A DNA stretch of 64,000 nt from Tyzzerella sp. (lineage in GTDB: Bacteria; Bacillota; Clostridia; Lachnospirales; Lachnospiraceae). The position numbers were made by a program, and so were the translations under genes. The notes beneath the pieces were generated by a model. That model was given only the letters and a program-made list of their open reading frames with translations. It ran no database searches and was not told the origin of the DNA. Shown piece after piece: positions 16,738-23,945 of the stretch; position 1 is the stretch's first letter, and each line of letters starts with the position of its first letter. The stretch lies in assembly GCA_017465565.1 (NCBI GenBank), contig JAFTWA010000022.1, positions 1 to 64,000 of the forward strand, written 5' to 3'.

Positions 16738-17973
16738 ATGGATAAGATTACGGCAAAGCAGGCGGCGGAAATGTGGGGCGTATCAGAACGCACGGTGCAG
16801 GATTATTGCATCAAAGGCCGTATTCCCGGTGCCGAGCGTTGGGGGCGAACATGGATGATCCCTGCTGACGCGGAGAAACCAAAGGACGGCAGAAGCAAGT
16901 CTGCAAAACGGACAGTAGAACGAAAGCCGTATATCTCTATGCCCAAACAGACACCACAGATATTAATGTCGAGCTTTTACAGCAAGCCCGGAACGGCGGA
17001 GGAATGTATAAAGAGCCTTTCAGATAGTCCTGAAACGGCGGCGGTCTTTGAAGGCTGGCTTGCTTTTAGCCGAGGAGATCTCACAAGGGCGCTGGATGTT
17101 GTCTTACCGCTGCTTGACGTAGAAGGTGATTTCTACGGCACGCTGAACATGGGAATGCTCACCATGGCCTGTGCCATCTGGAAGAACGACGCAGCTTTGT
17201 GGCGAACCGGACGAGTGCATATTTCCGCCGTAGCCTGCACTGATGAATATGAGCGCAAGATACGGGATCTGTGGCTTGGTATCAACGATGCAGGTGTGCT
17301 GACCAACATTCAAAATCTGAACTGGTACTCCTGGTCGGAGTTTGACAAACTGCCCGAAGATTCACTTCCTGCCATTTGGTTCAATTACGCAAGACATCTG
17401 CACAAGATTGGAACCTACCTTGCCCGTGGAGAAACTACCTTTCCTGATATTCAGGGACTTGGAATGATGCGAATGTATCCTTACTTGGTGGAGCCGCTGA
17501 TTGTACAGGTAAACCGTGCAGGCTCTCTCTTTGCGGAGCTTTGCATCCGTCTGCTCTGTGCCGGTGCGTATCTGAATATCGGCATGCAGGAGGCTGGTCT
17601 GCACCATTTGGATGTTGCCTTGAACCTTGCTGTGCCAGACAAACTCTACGGCGTTTTAGCGGAGTTCCGAGGAATGTTCAATACGTTGATGGATGACCGA
17701 CTGGATCGGATTGATCCCGAAGCTGCAAAGGTCGTTAAGAAACTATATAAGGACATGCTTGCCAACTGGAACGACATGACTAACCGGTCGGTGACAATCA
17801 CCCTGTCTGAACGGCAGAGCGAGATTGCAAGGCTTGCATCTCTCGGTCTTACCAATGAGGAAATCGCAGACCGATTGCATGTATCCTTCCACACCGTCAA
17901 GTCTACCATTTCGATGATTATGAACAAGACTGGAACCAGCAAACGTTCTGAATTCAGCAAACATATTTTCTGA
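16738..17973 (+). CDS. Transcription regulator with N-terminal MerR-like and C-terminal LuxR-type HTH
   Basis: A 411-residue protein with a DNA-binding domain at each end. Residues 1-50 are an excisionase/MerR-like winged helix (TAKQAAEMWGVSERTVQDY then GRTWMIP). Residues about 345-405 are a GerE/LuxR HTH (LSERQSEIARLASLGLTNEE then VSFHTVKS). The helical middle (70-330) looks like a TPR-type sensing region. No receiver or kinase is adjacent. The DNA is visibly richer in G and C than the flanks, as are the next two genes, which suggests a transferred block. It is probably the regulator of the surface protein operon that follows. Confidence 0.82.
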   Translation: MDKITAKQAAEMWGVSERTVQDYCIKGRIPGAERWGRTWMIPADAEKPKDGRSKSAKRTVERKPYISMPKQTPQILMSSFYSKPGTAEECIKSLSDSPETAAVFEGWLAFSRGDLTRALDVVLPLLDVEGDFYGTLNMGMLTMACAIWKNDAALWRTGRVHISAVACTDEYERKIRDLWLGINDAGVLTNIQNLNWYSWSEFDKLPEDSLPAIWFNYARHLHKIGTYLARGETTFPDIQGLGMMRMYPYLVEPLIVQVNRAGSLFAELCIRLLCAGAYLNIGMQEAGLHHLDVALNLAVPDKLYGVLAEFRGMFNTLMDDRLDRIDPEAAKVVKKLYKDMLANWNDMTNRSVTITLSERQSEIARLASLGLTNEEIADRLHVSFHTVKSTISMIMNKTGTSKRSEFSKHIF

Positions 17974-17974
17974 C

Positions 17975-18016
17975 AGAAATCGCCCGTTTTTGATGGAAAA
18001 CGGGCGATTTCTTTTT
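17975..18016 (+). terminator. Strong terminator
   Basis: 16-bp perfect stem from AGAAATCGCCCGTTTT with a TGATGG loop and a T-tract, starting two bases after the regulator stop. Confidence 0.92.
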
Positions 18017-18043
18017 GGTAAAAATTATTTATACTAGTATTGT
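18015..18043 (+). promoter_or_regulatory. Possible promoter of the Cys-rich/surface protein operon
   Basis: TTGGTA (18015-18020), a 17-base spacer and TATTGT (18038-18043). It is weak and may need an activator. Confidence 0.35.
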
Positions 18044-18072
18044 GAAAATATATCTAACGAAGGAGGGACGGC

Positions 18073-18426
18073 ATGAATCGAAAGTGTCCGACCATACGGG
18101 AAGGTGATCTTTATGAGGTACTGATGGTGGACGGCGGAACCTTTGAGATTCGCTACGGTTACTACGAAGATTACGAACGGAATGACTCCGAGCCGATCCC
18201 CATCTATCCCGACTTAGAAAGAACCCCTATTTACGGTACCAGCGGAAAACGCATCGTCACGCATATGCAAGACCCATGTCAGCACTTTAGTCCTCAAGCT
18301 GGTAGTGATACAGAACGATGTTGCGGATGTTGCAAGCATTACCCGCAAAACAGGCAGATGATGAATGCCTGTCAGTGCATACATAATAAGACGAAAAGAA
18401 TGCCCGAAAGGAGCAAAGCGATATGA
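18073..18426 (+). CDS. Small Cys-rich protein, unknown function
   Basis: A 117-residue protein without a signal peptide or membrane helix. The first 70 residues are acidic and aromatic (YEVLMVDGGTFEIRYGYYED). The C-terminal half holds eight cysteines, including CCGCC and CQC, and two His, suggesting a metal site. It starts after GAAGGAGG and its stop overlaps the start of the next gene (ATGA), so the two are translationally coupled. I do not recognise a characterised family. Confidence 0.75.
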   Translation: MNRKCPTIREGDLYEVLMVDGGTFEIRYGYYEDYERNDSEPIPIYPDLERTPIYGTSGKRIVTHMQDPCQHFSPQAGSDTERCCGCCKHYPQNRQMMNACQCIHNKTKRMPERSKAI

Positions 18427-20963
18427 GAAAGAAAGCCTTTACAAAAAGAATACTGGCGGTCGCCTTGAGCATCATTATGGTGCTGGGCTTGATGCCGGTG
18501 ACGGCGTTTGCCTATCCGGGGGACGGTGGAGCGATACTTACCTCCAATGATCCCGGTCAGTATGATATGGACGGCAGACCTTTGCTCGTTTACGTTACAC
18601 CAAATGGCGGCTATGTCGGACGAACCAGCGGCGGTAATAGCGACAGCACACAACAGTTCACAGCAACAGCCTATGATGGTTGGTTTTTTAGTCAATGGCG
18701 TACATATTACGAAGGCCCCTCCAGTGACGAAAGTAATCCCAATCACACATGGGATAGCGAATGGTGTTTTTCAGAGCCAGGAGATTCTGAGTCAAAGCCT
18801 AATCTTAACAGTGCAATGATTCAAGTTAACAGAGAGTGGGATGACAAAGGAACTTATTATCTCTACGCAATTTTTAATCCTATTATCACCATCCGGATTG
18901 ACGAGGGCGTTGAAGGTTATCTTTATTTCAAAGTCATTAAGAACGGAACTGGCGATTATTCCAAGAATCTTGGGGGTTCCGGCGAGGCAAGCAGGCAGCT
19001 TAGCCATGTGGAGTATGGATATGGCCTGCAGTTCGAGGTTAAACTGAAGGATACCCATTTACCTGTGCGTGTAAGCGTAAATGGTGTGGATAAGACATCC
19101 GAATATTTGAACGCTGATTTTGAGAGGGACAATGGAGGTACTATCCTTTTTCCAACGAATGCAACCACTCCTGAAAGTGACGCTGATATGCTGTGGCTGA
19201 CGGGTCCTGTGGCGATCGAAGTAACCACAAGATTAATAAACAGTATCGTTCAATTTGATGCCAATGGTGGCAGCGGTGCTATGGCGGCACAGACTTATTC
19301 CTATGGTGAAGCACAGGCATTGACCGAAAACAGGTTTGGTAAAACAGGCTATACTTTTGCAGGCTGGAACACGAAAGCCGACGGCACGGGTACAGCTTAT
19401 ACTGACAAACAATCTGTCACCTTTACTCCTGTAAATGACGGTGAAAGCATTACCCTGTATGCTCAGTGGACAGAGTGTACCAATCATAGTTGGGAAAACG
19501 GCAAATGTAGCAACTGCGGCATCAGTTGTTCACACTCCGGCGGAACTGCCACCTGCACAGAGAAGGCAACCTGCACAGAATGTGGTATGAAGTATGGTAC
19601 TCTGAAAGATCACAGCTACACCTATTCCGCAAACGAGGCAGTCATTACTGAAACTTGTACGAATGGCTGTGACCACAGTGAATCGACAACCATCAACGCT
19701 CCTGTCGGTACACTTGTTTATGACGGTACCGAGAAAAAAGCCACTGTTTCCTATTCTGATGGTTGGCAAGGCGGCGAGTTAAGTGTTGCCTACGAGTCGG
19801 ACAATATCAACGCTGGTGATGTTACCGCTAAGATTACCATAAGCGGGGTAACTGCTACGGTGGACTATAAGATAGACAAGATGGAACCTGCCTATACGGT
19901 GCCTACTGGTCTTACCGTTACCTATGGTGATACGCTTGCGAATGTTGAATTGCCTGAAGGCTGGAGCTGGAAGGACAGTACGGCGAGTGCCGGAGATGTT
20001 GGCACAAACACCTTTAAGGCTGTCTTTACGCCTGTGGACACAGATAATTATAAGACGATAGAGGCCGATGTGTCTGTAAAGGTAGAACCAAAAGAAATCG
20101 GCATTAGATGGGGTACAACCGAGTTTATCTATTCCGAGGGTAAAGCGCAGGCGCCTACCGCTACGGCAACAGGCATTATAACCGGCGATCAGATTGCTTT
20201 AATTATTTCCGGTGCAAAGGTGGATGCAGGCAGCTATACCGCTACCGTAACCGGTATCACAGGCGATAAGGCAGCAAATTACAAATTGCCGAGCAATGTA
20301 ACAACAGCCTTTACCATTGGAAACGCTTTTCAAACGGCTCCTGTGGTGACGAGCGAAAATGAAACCATCTTTGCAAAGGGCGATGGCAAAATCATGGGCG
20401 TAGATTCCACAATGGAATACCGCAAGGAGGATGGAAGCAACTATACCGTTATCAGCAGTAGTGAGATTATCGGTCTTGAAGCTGGCAAATACTATGTGCG
20501 CTATGCGGCTAAGTCTAATTATGATGCATCAGAAGATACTAAGATTACTATTACAGCAGGCAGAAAACTGACAGTAACAGTCCCGCAGAATCAGAGAGGA
20601 TATATTCTGACTGTTGATAAGACTGAATTTGAATATATGGGAGGTTTTGAGATTACATTCAAGATTGCTGAGGGTTATTCTAAAACAGAGAATTTTGCTA
20701 TAAAACTGAACGGAGAAGATATGCAGTGGGGAAACTTTGATGAAATTGGTGTTCAGAGTTGTAGCACAGATATTGAAATTACTGTGGAGGGCGTTGGTCT
20801 CATAATTCACACGTCAATCCCGGCAAAAGATTCTCCAGAGACGGGAGATGCCATCAACCTTTGGCGGTGGTTTGCTCTTTTATTCGTCAGTGGTGCAGGT
20901 ATTTTCGGAATTACCTATAGTGATTGCAAAAGAAGAGCAAAAACAACAACCGAAAAGGAGTAG
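18423..20963 (+). CDS. Large sortase-anchored repeat protein
   Basis: An 846-residue surface protein. Signal peptide residues 1-30 (ending in VTAFA), a novel N-terminal region to about 270, then a Listeria-Bacteroides (InlB B) repeat near 275-350 with the typical GYTFAGWNTKADGTG core and a Cys/His-rich segment near 350-415 (four CxxC-like pairs). MBG/YDG-type beta repeats follow to about 660, then a C-terminal region and the sorting signal SPETGD near 803 with a hydrophobic helix and a basic tail. It is probably an adhesin or scaffold on the wall. Base composition is close to the upstream regulator and unlike the backbone, supporting transfer as one block. Confidence 0.88.
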   Translation: MRKKAFTKRILAVALSIIMVLGLMPVTAFAYPGDGGAILTSNDPGQYDMDGRPLLVYVTPNGGYVGRTSGGNSDSTQQFTATAYDGWFFSQWRTYYEGPSSDESNPNHTWDSEWCFSEPGDSESKPNLNSAMIQVNREWDDKGTYYLYAIFNPIITIRIDEGVEGYLYFKVIKNGTGDYSKNLGGSGEASRQLSHVEYGYGLQFEVKLKDTHLPVRVSVNGVDKTSEYLNADFERDNGGTILFPTNATTPESDADMLWLTGPVAIEVTTRLINSIVQFDANGGSGAMAAQTYSYGEAQALTENRFGKTGYTFAGWNTKADGTGTAYTDKQSVTFTPVNDGESITLYAQWTECTNHSWENGKCSNCGISCSHSGGTATCTEKATCTECGMKYGTLKDHSYTYSANEAVITETCTNGCDHSESTTINAPVGTLVYDGTEKKATVSYSDGWQGGELSVAYESDNINAGDVTAKITISGVTATVDYKIDKMEPAYTVPTGLTVTYGDTLANVELPEGWSWKDSTASAGDVGTNTFKAVFTPVDTDNYKTIEADVSVKVEPKEIGIRWGTTEFIYSEGKAQAPTATATGIITGDQIALIISGAKVDAGSYTATVTGITGDKAANYKLPSNVTTAFTIGNAFQTAPVVTSENETIFAKGDGKIMGVDSTMEYRKEDGSNYTVISSSEIIGLEAGKYYVRYAAKSNYDASEDTKITITAGRKLTVTVPQNQRGYILTVDKTEFEYMGGFEITFKIAEGYSKTENFAIKLNGEDMQWGNFDEIGVQSCSTDIEITVEGVGLIIHTSIPAKDSPETGDAINLWRWFALLFVSGAGIFGITYSDCKRRAKTTTEKE

Positions 20964-20969
20964 AAATAT

Positions 20970-21044
20970 ATGAAATCAACAGGTATTGTACGTTGCATAG
21001 AGGAATGTGTTATTATAGGACAAAAGTCGACAAAACCCGCATAA
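20970..21044 (+). pseudogene. Fragment of an AbrB/SpoVT-type gene start
   Basis: ATG and the next codons read MKSTGIVRCIEE and then lose similarity, stopping after 24 codons. The first 35 bases closely match the start of the intact gene at 22841 (MKATGIVRRIDD) and a GGAG precedes it. It is best read as the truncated 5' end of a second abrB/spoVT-like gene cut off by rearrangement. Confidence 0.6.
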
Positions 21045-21148
21045 ACACTGGAGATTTCGCTGATTTTTATCCAACCTAATTCTCGTAAAATCCTAACAAA
21101 ATTGGTTTTTCGACCCCAAAAGCGAGGTGTAGCCTACATATTATGACG

Positions 21149-21178
21149 CCGGATGAGCGATATGTTCATCCGGTTTTC
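21149..21178 (+). terminator. Terminator after the surface protein operon
   Basis: 10-bp stem CCGGATGAGC / GTTCATCCGG (one G-U), loop GATAT, then TTTTCT. Confidence 0.65.
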
Positions 21179-21217
21179 TATTTGTCAAAGTGCGCAGGCC
21201 TTTACTCTCGAAAATAA

Positions 21218-21255
21218 GTTTTGTCGCAAAAGTTATATAAGATTTGCGACAAAAC
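21218..21255. repeat. Perfect 13-bp inverted repeat with 12-base spacer
   Basis: GTTTTGTCGCAAA (21218-21230) and TTTGCGACAAAAC (21243-21255) flank AGTTATATAAGA. No T-tract follows, so it is not a simple terminator. The arm-core-arm layout recalls recombination sites or an operator. No gene lies between 21045 and 21366. Confidence 0.6.
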
Positions 21256-21310
21256 AACTAACTTGAAATATCAATATTTTTGTGAAGTTTAGTGATTTGT
21301 AAACCACGCA

Positions 21311-21339
21311 TTGCGTTGTTGCAAAAACTGTGTTACAAT
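21311..21339 (+). promoter_or_regulatory. Promoter of the XRE/Bro-N pair
   Basis: TTGCGT (21311-21316), a 17-base spacer and TACAAT (21334-21339), 28 bases before the start. Confidence 0.6.
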
Positions 21340-21366
21340 ATAGAAAATGTAAAAAGGGGAGAGGAA

Positions 21367-21576
21367 ATGGATACAGCACAGATAATTAAGGAAATGAGAG
21401 AACGGACAGGAATGAATCGTAAAGAGTTTTCGGAATATACGAAAATCCCGATAAGAACCTTGGAAGACTGGGAGGCGGGAAGAAGAACACCGCCAGAGTA
21501 TGTTCCGAGGTTATTAAACTATCAGCTACTGTATGATAAGTGGATAAAAGAGAAGGAGGTAAAAGAAGATGAGTGA
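21367..21576 (+). CDS. XRE-family HTH protein
   Basis: A 69-residue protein that is almost wholly a lambda-repressor-like HTH (MRERTGMNRKEFSEYTKIPI then TLEDWEAGRRTPPEYV). The start is the ATG at 21367 after GGGGAGAGG; upstream in-frame starts lie in the promoter. It overlaps the Bro-N gene by 8 bases. It is probably a repressor of this small phage-like cassette. Confidence 0.85.
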   Translation: MDTAQIIKEMRERTGMNRKEFSEYTKIPIRTLEDWEAGRRTPPEYVPRLLNYQLLYDKWIKEKEVKEDE

Positions 21577-22441
21577 CAAGATTCAATTATTTGAAGAGCA
21601 ACCGATTCGCACAGCGTGGGATGAAGAGAAAGAAGAGTGGTACTTTTCTGTAGTGGATGTTGTGGGTGTATTGACAGATCAAGAGACACCAAGAGGAGCA
21701 ACTAATTATTGGGCCAAGTTGAAAGAAAGGTTAAAAGAAGAAGGCGCAAATCAGTTGCTGACAAATTGTCAGCAACTGAAATTAAAATCGCCAAAGGATG
21801 GAAAAAGATATAAAACCGATGTTGCGGATACCGAGCAATTACTTCGTATCATTCAATCCATTCCATCGAAAAAAGCAGAGCCTTTCAAGATGTGGTTGGC
21901 ACAAGTCGGGCGCGAAAGAATAGAAGAAACTATTGATCCAGAATTGACAATCGACCGTGCACTAGATACATATCTGAAGAAAGGGTATGGTGAGGATTGG
22001 ATTCATCAGAGATTATTGTCTATCCGTGTAAGAAATGAACTAACAACAGAATGGAAGCAACGAGGAATTAAGAGTGGGAATGAATTTGCCATCTTAACTG
22101 ATGAAATCAGTCGTGCATGGTCGGGAATGACAACCAGAGAATATAAAGATTTGAAAGGACTAAAAAAGGAAAATCTTCGAGATAATATGAGCACGACAGA
22201 AATTATATTGAATATGCTTGCTGAAACTGCGACAAAGGATATTTCTGCGAGAACGAAACCAGAAACATTTACAGAGAGTAGAAAAGTGGCAAAACGAGGT
22301 GGAAGTATTGCAGGGAATGCAAGGAGAGAACTGGAAGAGGAACTGGGAGAACCTGTTATAACCTCAAAGAATGCCACGCAATTAAATACAATTGTTACCG
22401 AATTGATAGAGGCAAGGGCGGAAGAAGGTGAATTAAGTTGA
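21569..22441 (+). CDS. Bro-N domain antirepressor-like protein
   Basis: A 290-residue protein with an N-terminal Bro-N domain (residues 10-115: EEWYFSVVDVVGVLTD, then NYWAKLK) as in phage antirepressors and baculovirus BRO proteins, and a helical C-terminal part with DinD-like character (GGSIAGNARRELEEELGEP). Such proteins bind DNA or repressors. The AAGGAGG site lies inside the XRE gene. No other phage structural gene is present, so this is a stand-alone cassette or remnant. Confidence 0.87.
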   Translation: MSDKIQLFEEQPIRTAWDEEKEEWYFSVVDVVGVLTDQETPRGATNYWAKLKERLKEEGANQLLTNCQQLKLKSPKDGKRYKTDVADTEQLLRIIQSIPSKKAEPFKMWLAQVGRERIEETIDPELTIDRALDTYLKKGYGEDWIHQRLLSIRVRNELTTEWKQRGIKSGNEFAILTDEISRAWSGMTTREYKDLKGLKKENLRDNMSTTEIILNMLAETATKDISARTKPETFTESRKVAKRGGSIAGNARRELEEELGEPVITSKNATQLNTIVTELIEARAEEGELS

Positions 22442-22635
22442 AAACAGCATTAGAACAGAAACTAAGAACTACGTTTCCATTTATAAATAGATGTTGCGAG
22501 TGTGCTGATGGCTGGTATCAATTATTGTATAATTTATGTCAAGAACTTACCGATAGATATGAAAAGAACAATAAAGATATCATAAAGATATGGATACATA
22601 TAGCGAAGAACTCAGAAAAGACATTGAACAGATAG
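22438..22635 (+). pseudogene. N-terminal fragment of a small Cys-containing protein
   Basis: A 65-codon frame starting with TTG that overlaps the Bro-N stop (TTGA). It contains FPFINRCCECADGWYQLLYNLCQE. From memory of clostridial proteins, this segment and the zinc-ribbon segment of the next frame occur together in one longer chain, so the two appear to be halves of a gene shortened by an internal deletion and frame change. It could still be expressed as a short peptide. Confidence 0.45.
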
Positions 22636-22757
22636 TTCGCAAATATGAGGCAAACAGTAAATTCGTATGTGAGGTGTGCGGAAAAGAGGGTTCGATACGA
22701 ACAGATATTCCATGGATAAAAACATTGTGTGATGATTGTCGCATGAATTTTGAATGA
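22590..22757 (+). CDS. Small zinc-ribbon-like protein (possible C-terminal gene fragment)
   Basis: A 55-residue frame from an ATG inside the preceding frame, ending TGA at 22757. It has a short helical lead (SEELRKDIEQIVRKYE) and two CxxC knuckles, CEVCGKEG and CDDC, 17 residues apart, as in a zinc ribbon. No convincing ribosome site precedes it. It is most likely the C-terminal half of the gene that begins at 22438. Confidence 0.45.
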   Translation: MDTYSEELRKDIEQIVRKYEANSKFVCEVCGKEGSIRTDIPWIKTLCDDCRMNFE

Positions 22758-22840
22758 AATTAAAAACAGAAGATGCAGTATAAATATCCTTGTTTTACAG
22801 ATACTAACAGTACAAATTTGTAAAGCAAGGAGATTTATAT

Positions 22841-23389
22841 ATGAAAGCAACAGGTATTGTACGCCGCATAGACGATTTGGGACGTGTGGTTGTCCCAAAG
22901 GAAATCCGCAGAACTCTTCGTATCCGTGAAGGGGATCCATTAGAAATTTTTACAGACCGCCAAGGCGAGATTATTCTTAAAAAATATTCACCAATTGGGG
23001 AATTATCTGCATTTGCAAAAGAATATGCAGACAGTCTTGCTACAACACTTGGTTGTACAATCTGTATCACAGACCATGACCAGATTGTAGCCGCAGCAGG
23101 ATATGGCAAGAAAGAACTGCAAGACAAATACATTAGCAAGCGTTTGGAGAATGCAATTTCTGAAAGGGAGCAGGTTCTTGCTTATAAAGGCGAAAAGAAA
23201 TTTGTGCCAGTGACAGAAGAAACAACTGAAGAATTTGCAGGACAGGTCATCTGTCCAATTATCTGCGAAGGAGATGTGCTTGGTTCTGTTTTGATTCTGG
23301 AAAAGCAAGATAAAAAGAAGCTTGGTGAGACAGAACAGAAGCTTGCATCCTGCGCTGCAAACTTTTTAGGACGACAAATGGAACAATAA
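22841..23389 (+). CDS. spoVT: AbrB-type regulator SpoVT
   Basis: A 182-residue regulator. Residues 1-50 are an AbrB swapped-hairpin DNA-binding domain (TGIVRRIDDLGRVVVPKEIR); residues 55-180 resemble the GAF-like domain of SpoVT (GCTICITDHDQIVAAAG). In Bacillus, SpoVT modulates sigma-G genes late in spore formation, and its gene lies directly after mfd; here it is 18 kb away from mfd. AAGGAG precedes the ATG. In non-sporing Lachnospiraceae such genes persist, so sporulation is not proven. Confidence 0.9.
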   Translation: MKATGIVRRIDDLGRVVVPKEIRRTLRIREGDPLEIFTDRQGEIILKKYSPIGELSAFAKEYADSLATTLGCTICITDHDQIVAAAGYGKKELQDKYISKRLENAISEREQVLAYKGEKKFVPVTEETTEEFAGQVICPIICEGDVLGSVLILEKQDKKKLGETEQKLASCAANFLGRQMEQ

Positions 23390-23399
23390 AGCATATTTG

Positions 23400-23435
23400 C
23401 CTCCTTGCCCTCATAAATTGAGGTAGACAAGGAGG
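23400..23435 (+). promoter_or_regulatory. Hairpin that sequesters the ribosome binding site of the next gene
   Basis: CCTCCTTG (23400-23407) pairs exactly with CAAGGAGG (23428-23435), the ribosome site of the gene at 23445. An inner CCTC/GAGG stem (23409-23412 with 23420-23423) extends the structure. No T-tract follows. Confidence 0.6.
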
Positions 23436-23444
23436 TAGAATGTG

Positions 23445-23816
23445 ATGATAAAAAGCGAAAAGAGTGAAAAGGTGATGTGGGTGCTAAAGTCACTCTTAGC
23501 ATCCTATATTGTAACAGGGCTTCTGCTCTTACTTTTGACTTTTCTGTTATACCAGTTTGATTTGGACGAGCAGAAGGTAACAGCAGGAATTATAGTGACT
23601 TATGTAGTGTCCACTTTTGTGGGAGGTTTTATTATTGGAAAGCTTACGGGGACGAAGAAATTTATCTGGGGACTGATTATTGGGGTCGTTTATTTTCTAT
23701 TACTGTTCCTGATTTCGTTAGGTGTTTACCGGGAATTTAATTCCAATGGAATGAATATGATAACCACAATTTTGCTTTGTCTTGGTGGCGGTATGCTGGG
23801 AGGTATGTTATCGTAA
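23445..23816 (+). CDS. TIGR04086-family small membrane protein
   Basis: A 123-residue integral membrane protein with four hydrophobic helices (for example VTGLLLLLLTFLLYQF and IWGLIIGVVYFLLLFLISLG) and a Gly-rich last turn (GGGMLGGML). This is the layout of the TIGR04086 family seen in clostridia; its function is unknown. ATG 23445 is chosen, nine bases after GGAGG; a GTG at 23442 is also possible. Translation may be limited by the hairpin covering its ribosome site. Confidence 0.85.
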   Translation: MIKSEKSEKVMWVLKSLLASYIVTGLLLLLLTFLLYQFDLDEQKVTAGIIVTYVVSTFVGGFIIGKLTGTKKFIWGLIIGVVYFLLLFLISLGVYREFNSNGMNMITTILLCLGGGMLGGMLS

Positions 23817-23823
23817 AAAGAAC

Positions 23824-23852
23824 TTTAAAAAGTATAAAGAATGTGATACAAT
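23824..23852 (+). promoter_or_regulatory. Possible promoter of recJ
   Basis: TTTAAA (23824-23829), a 17-base spacer and TACAAT (23847-23852). The -35 is weak. Confidence 0.4.
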
Positions 23853-23878
23853 AACAGAATCATTGGGAGATAATTAAG

Positions 23879-23912
23879 AAGGATAGGGGAAGGTGTTTCC
23901 TCTGTCCTTTAT
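23879..23912 (+). terminator. Terminator-like hairpin before recJ
   Basis: 13-bp stem AAGGATAGGGGAA / TTCCTCTGTCCTT with two G-U pairs, then TTTATT. It could end the upstream gene, or attenuate transcripts from the 23824-23852 promoter. Confidence 0.5.
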
Positions 23913-23945
23913 TACTTGCCAGGAATTATATTTTTGAGGTACTTT

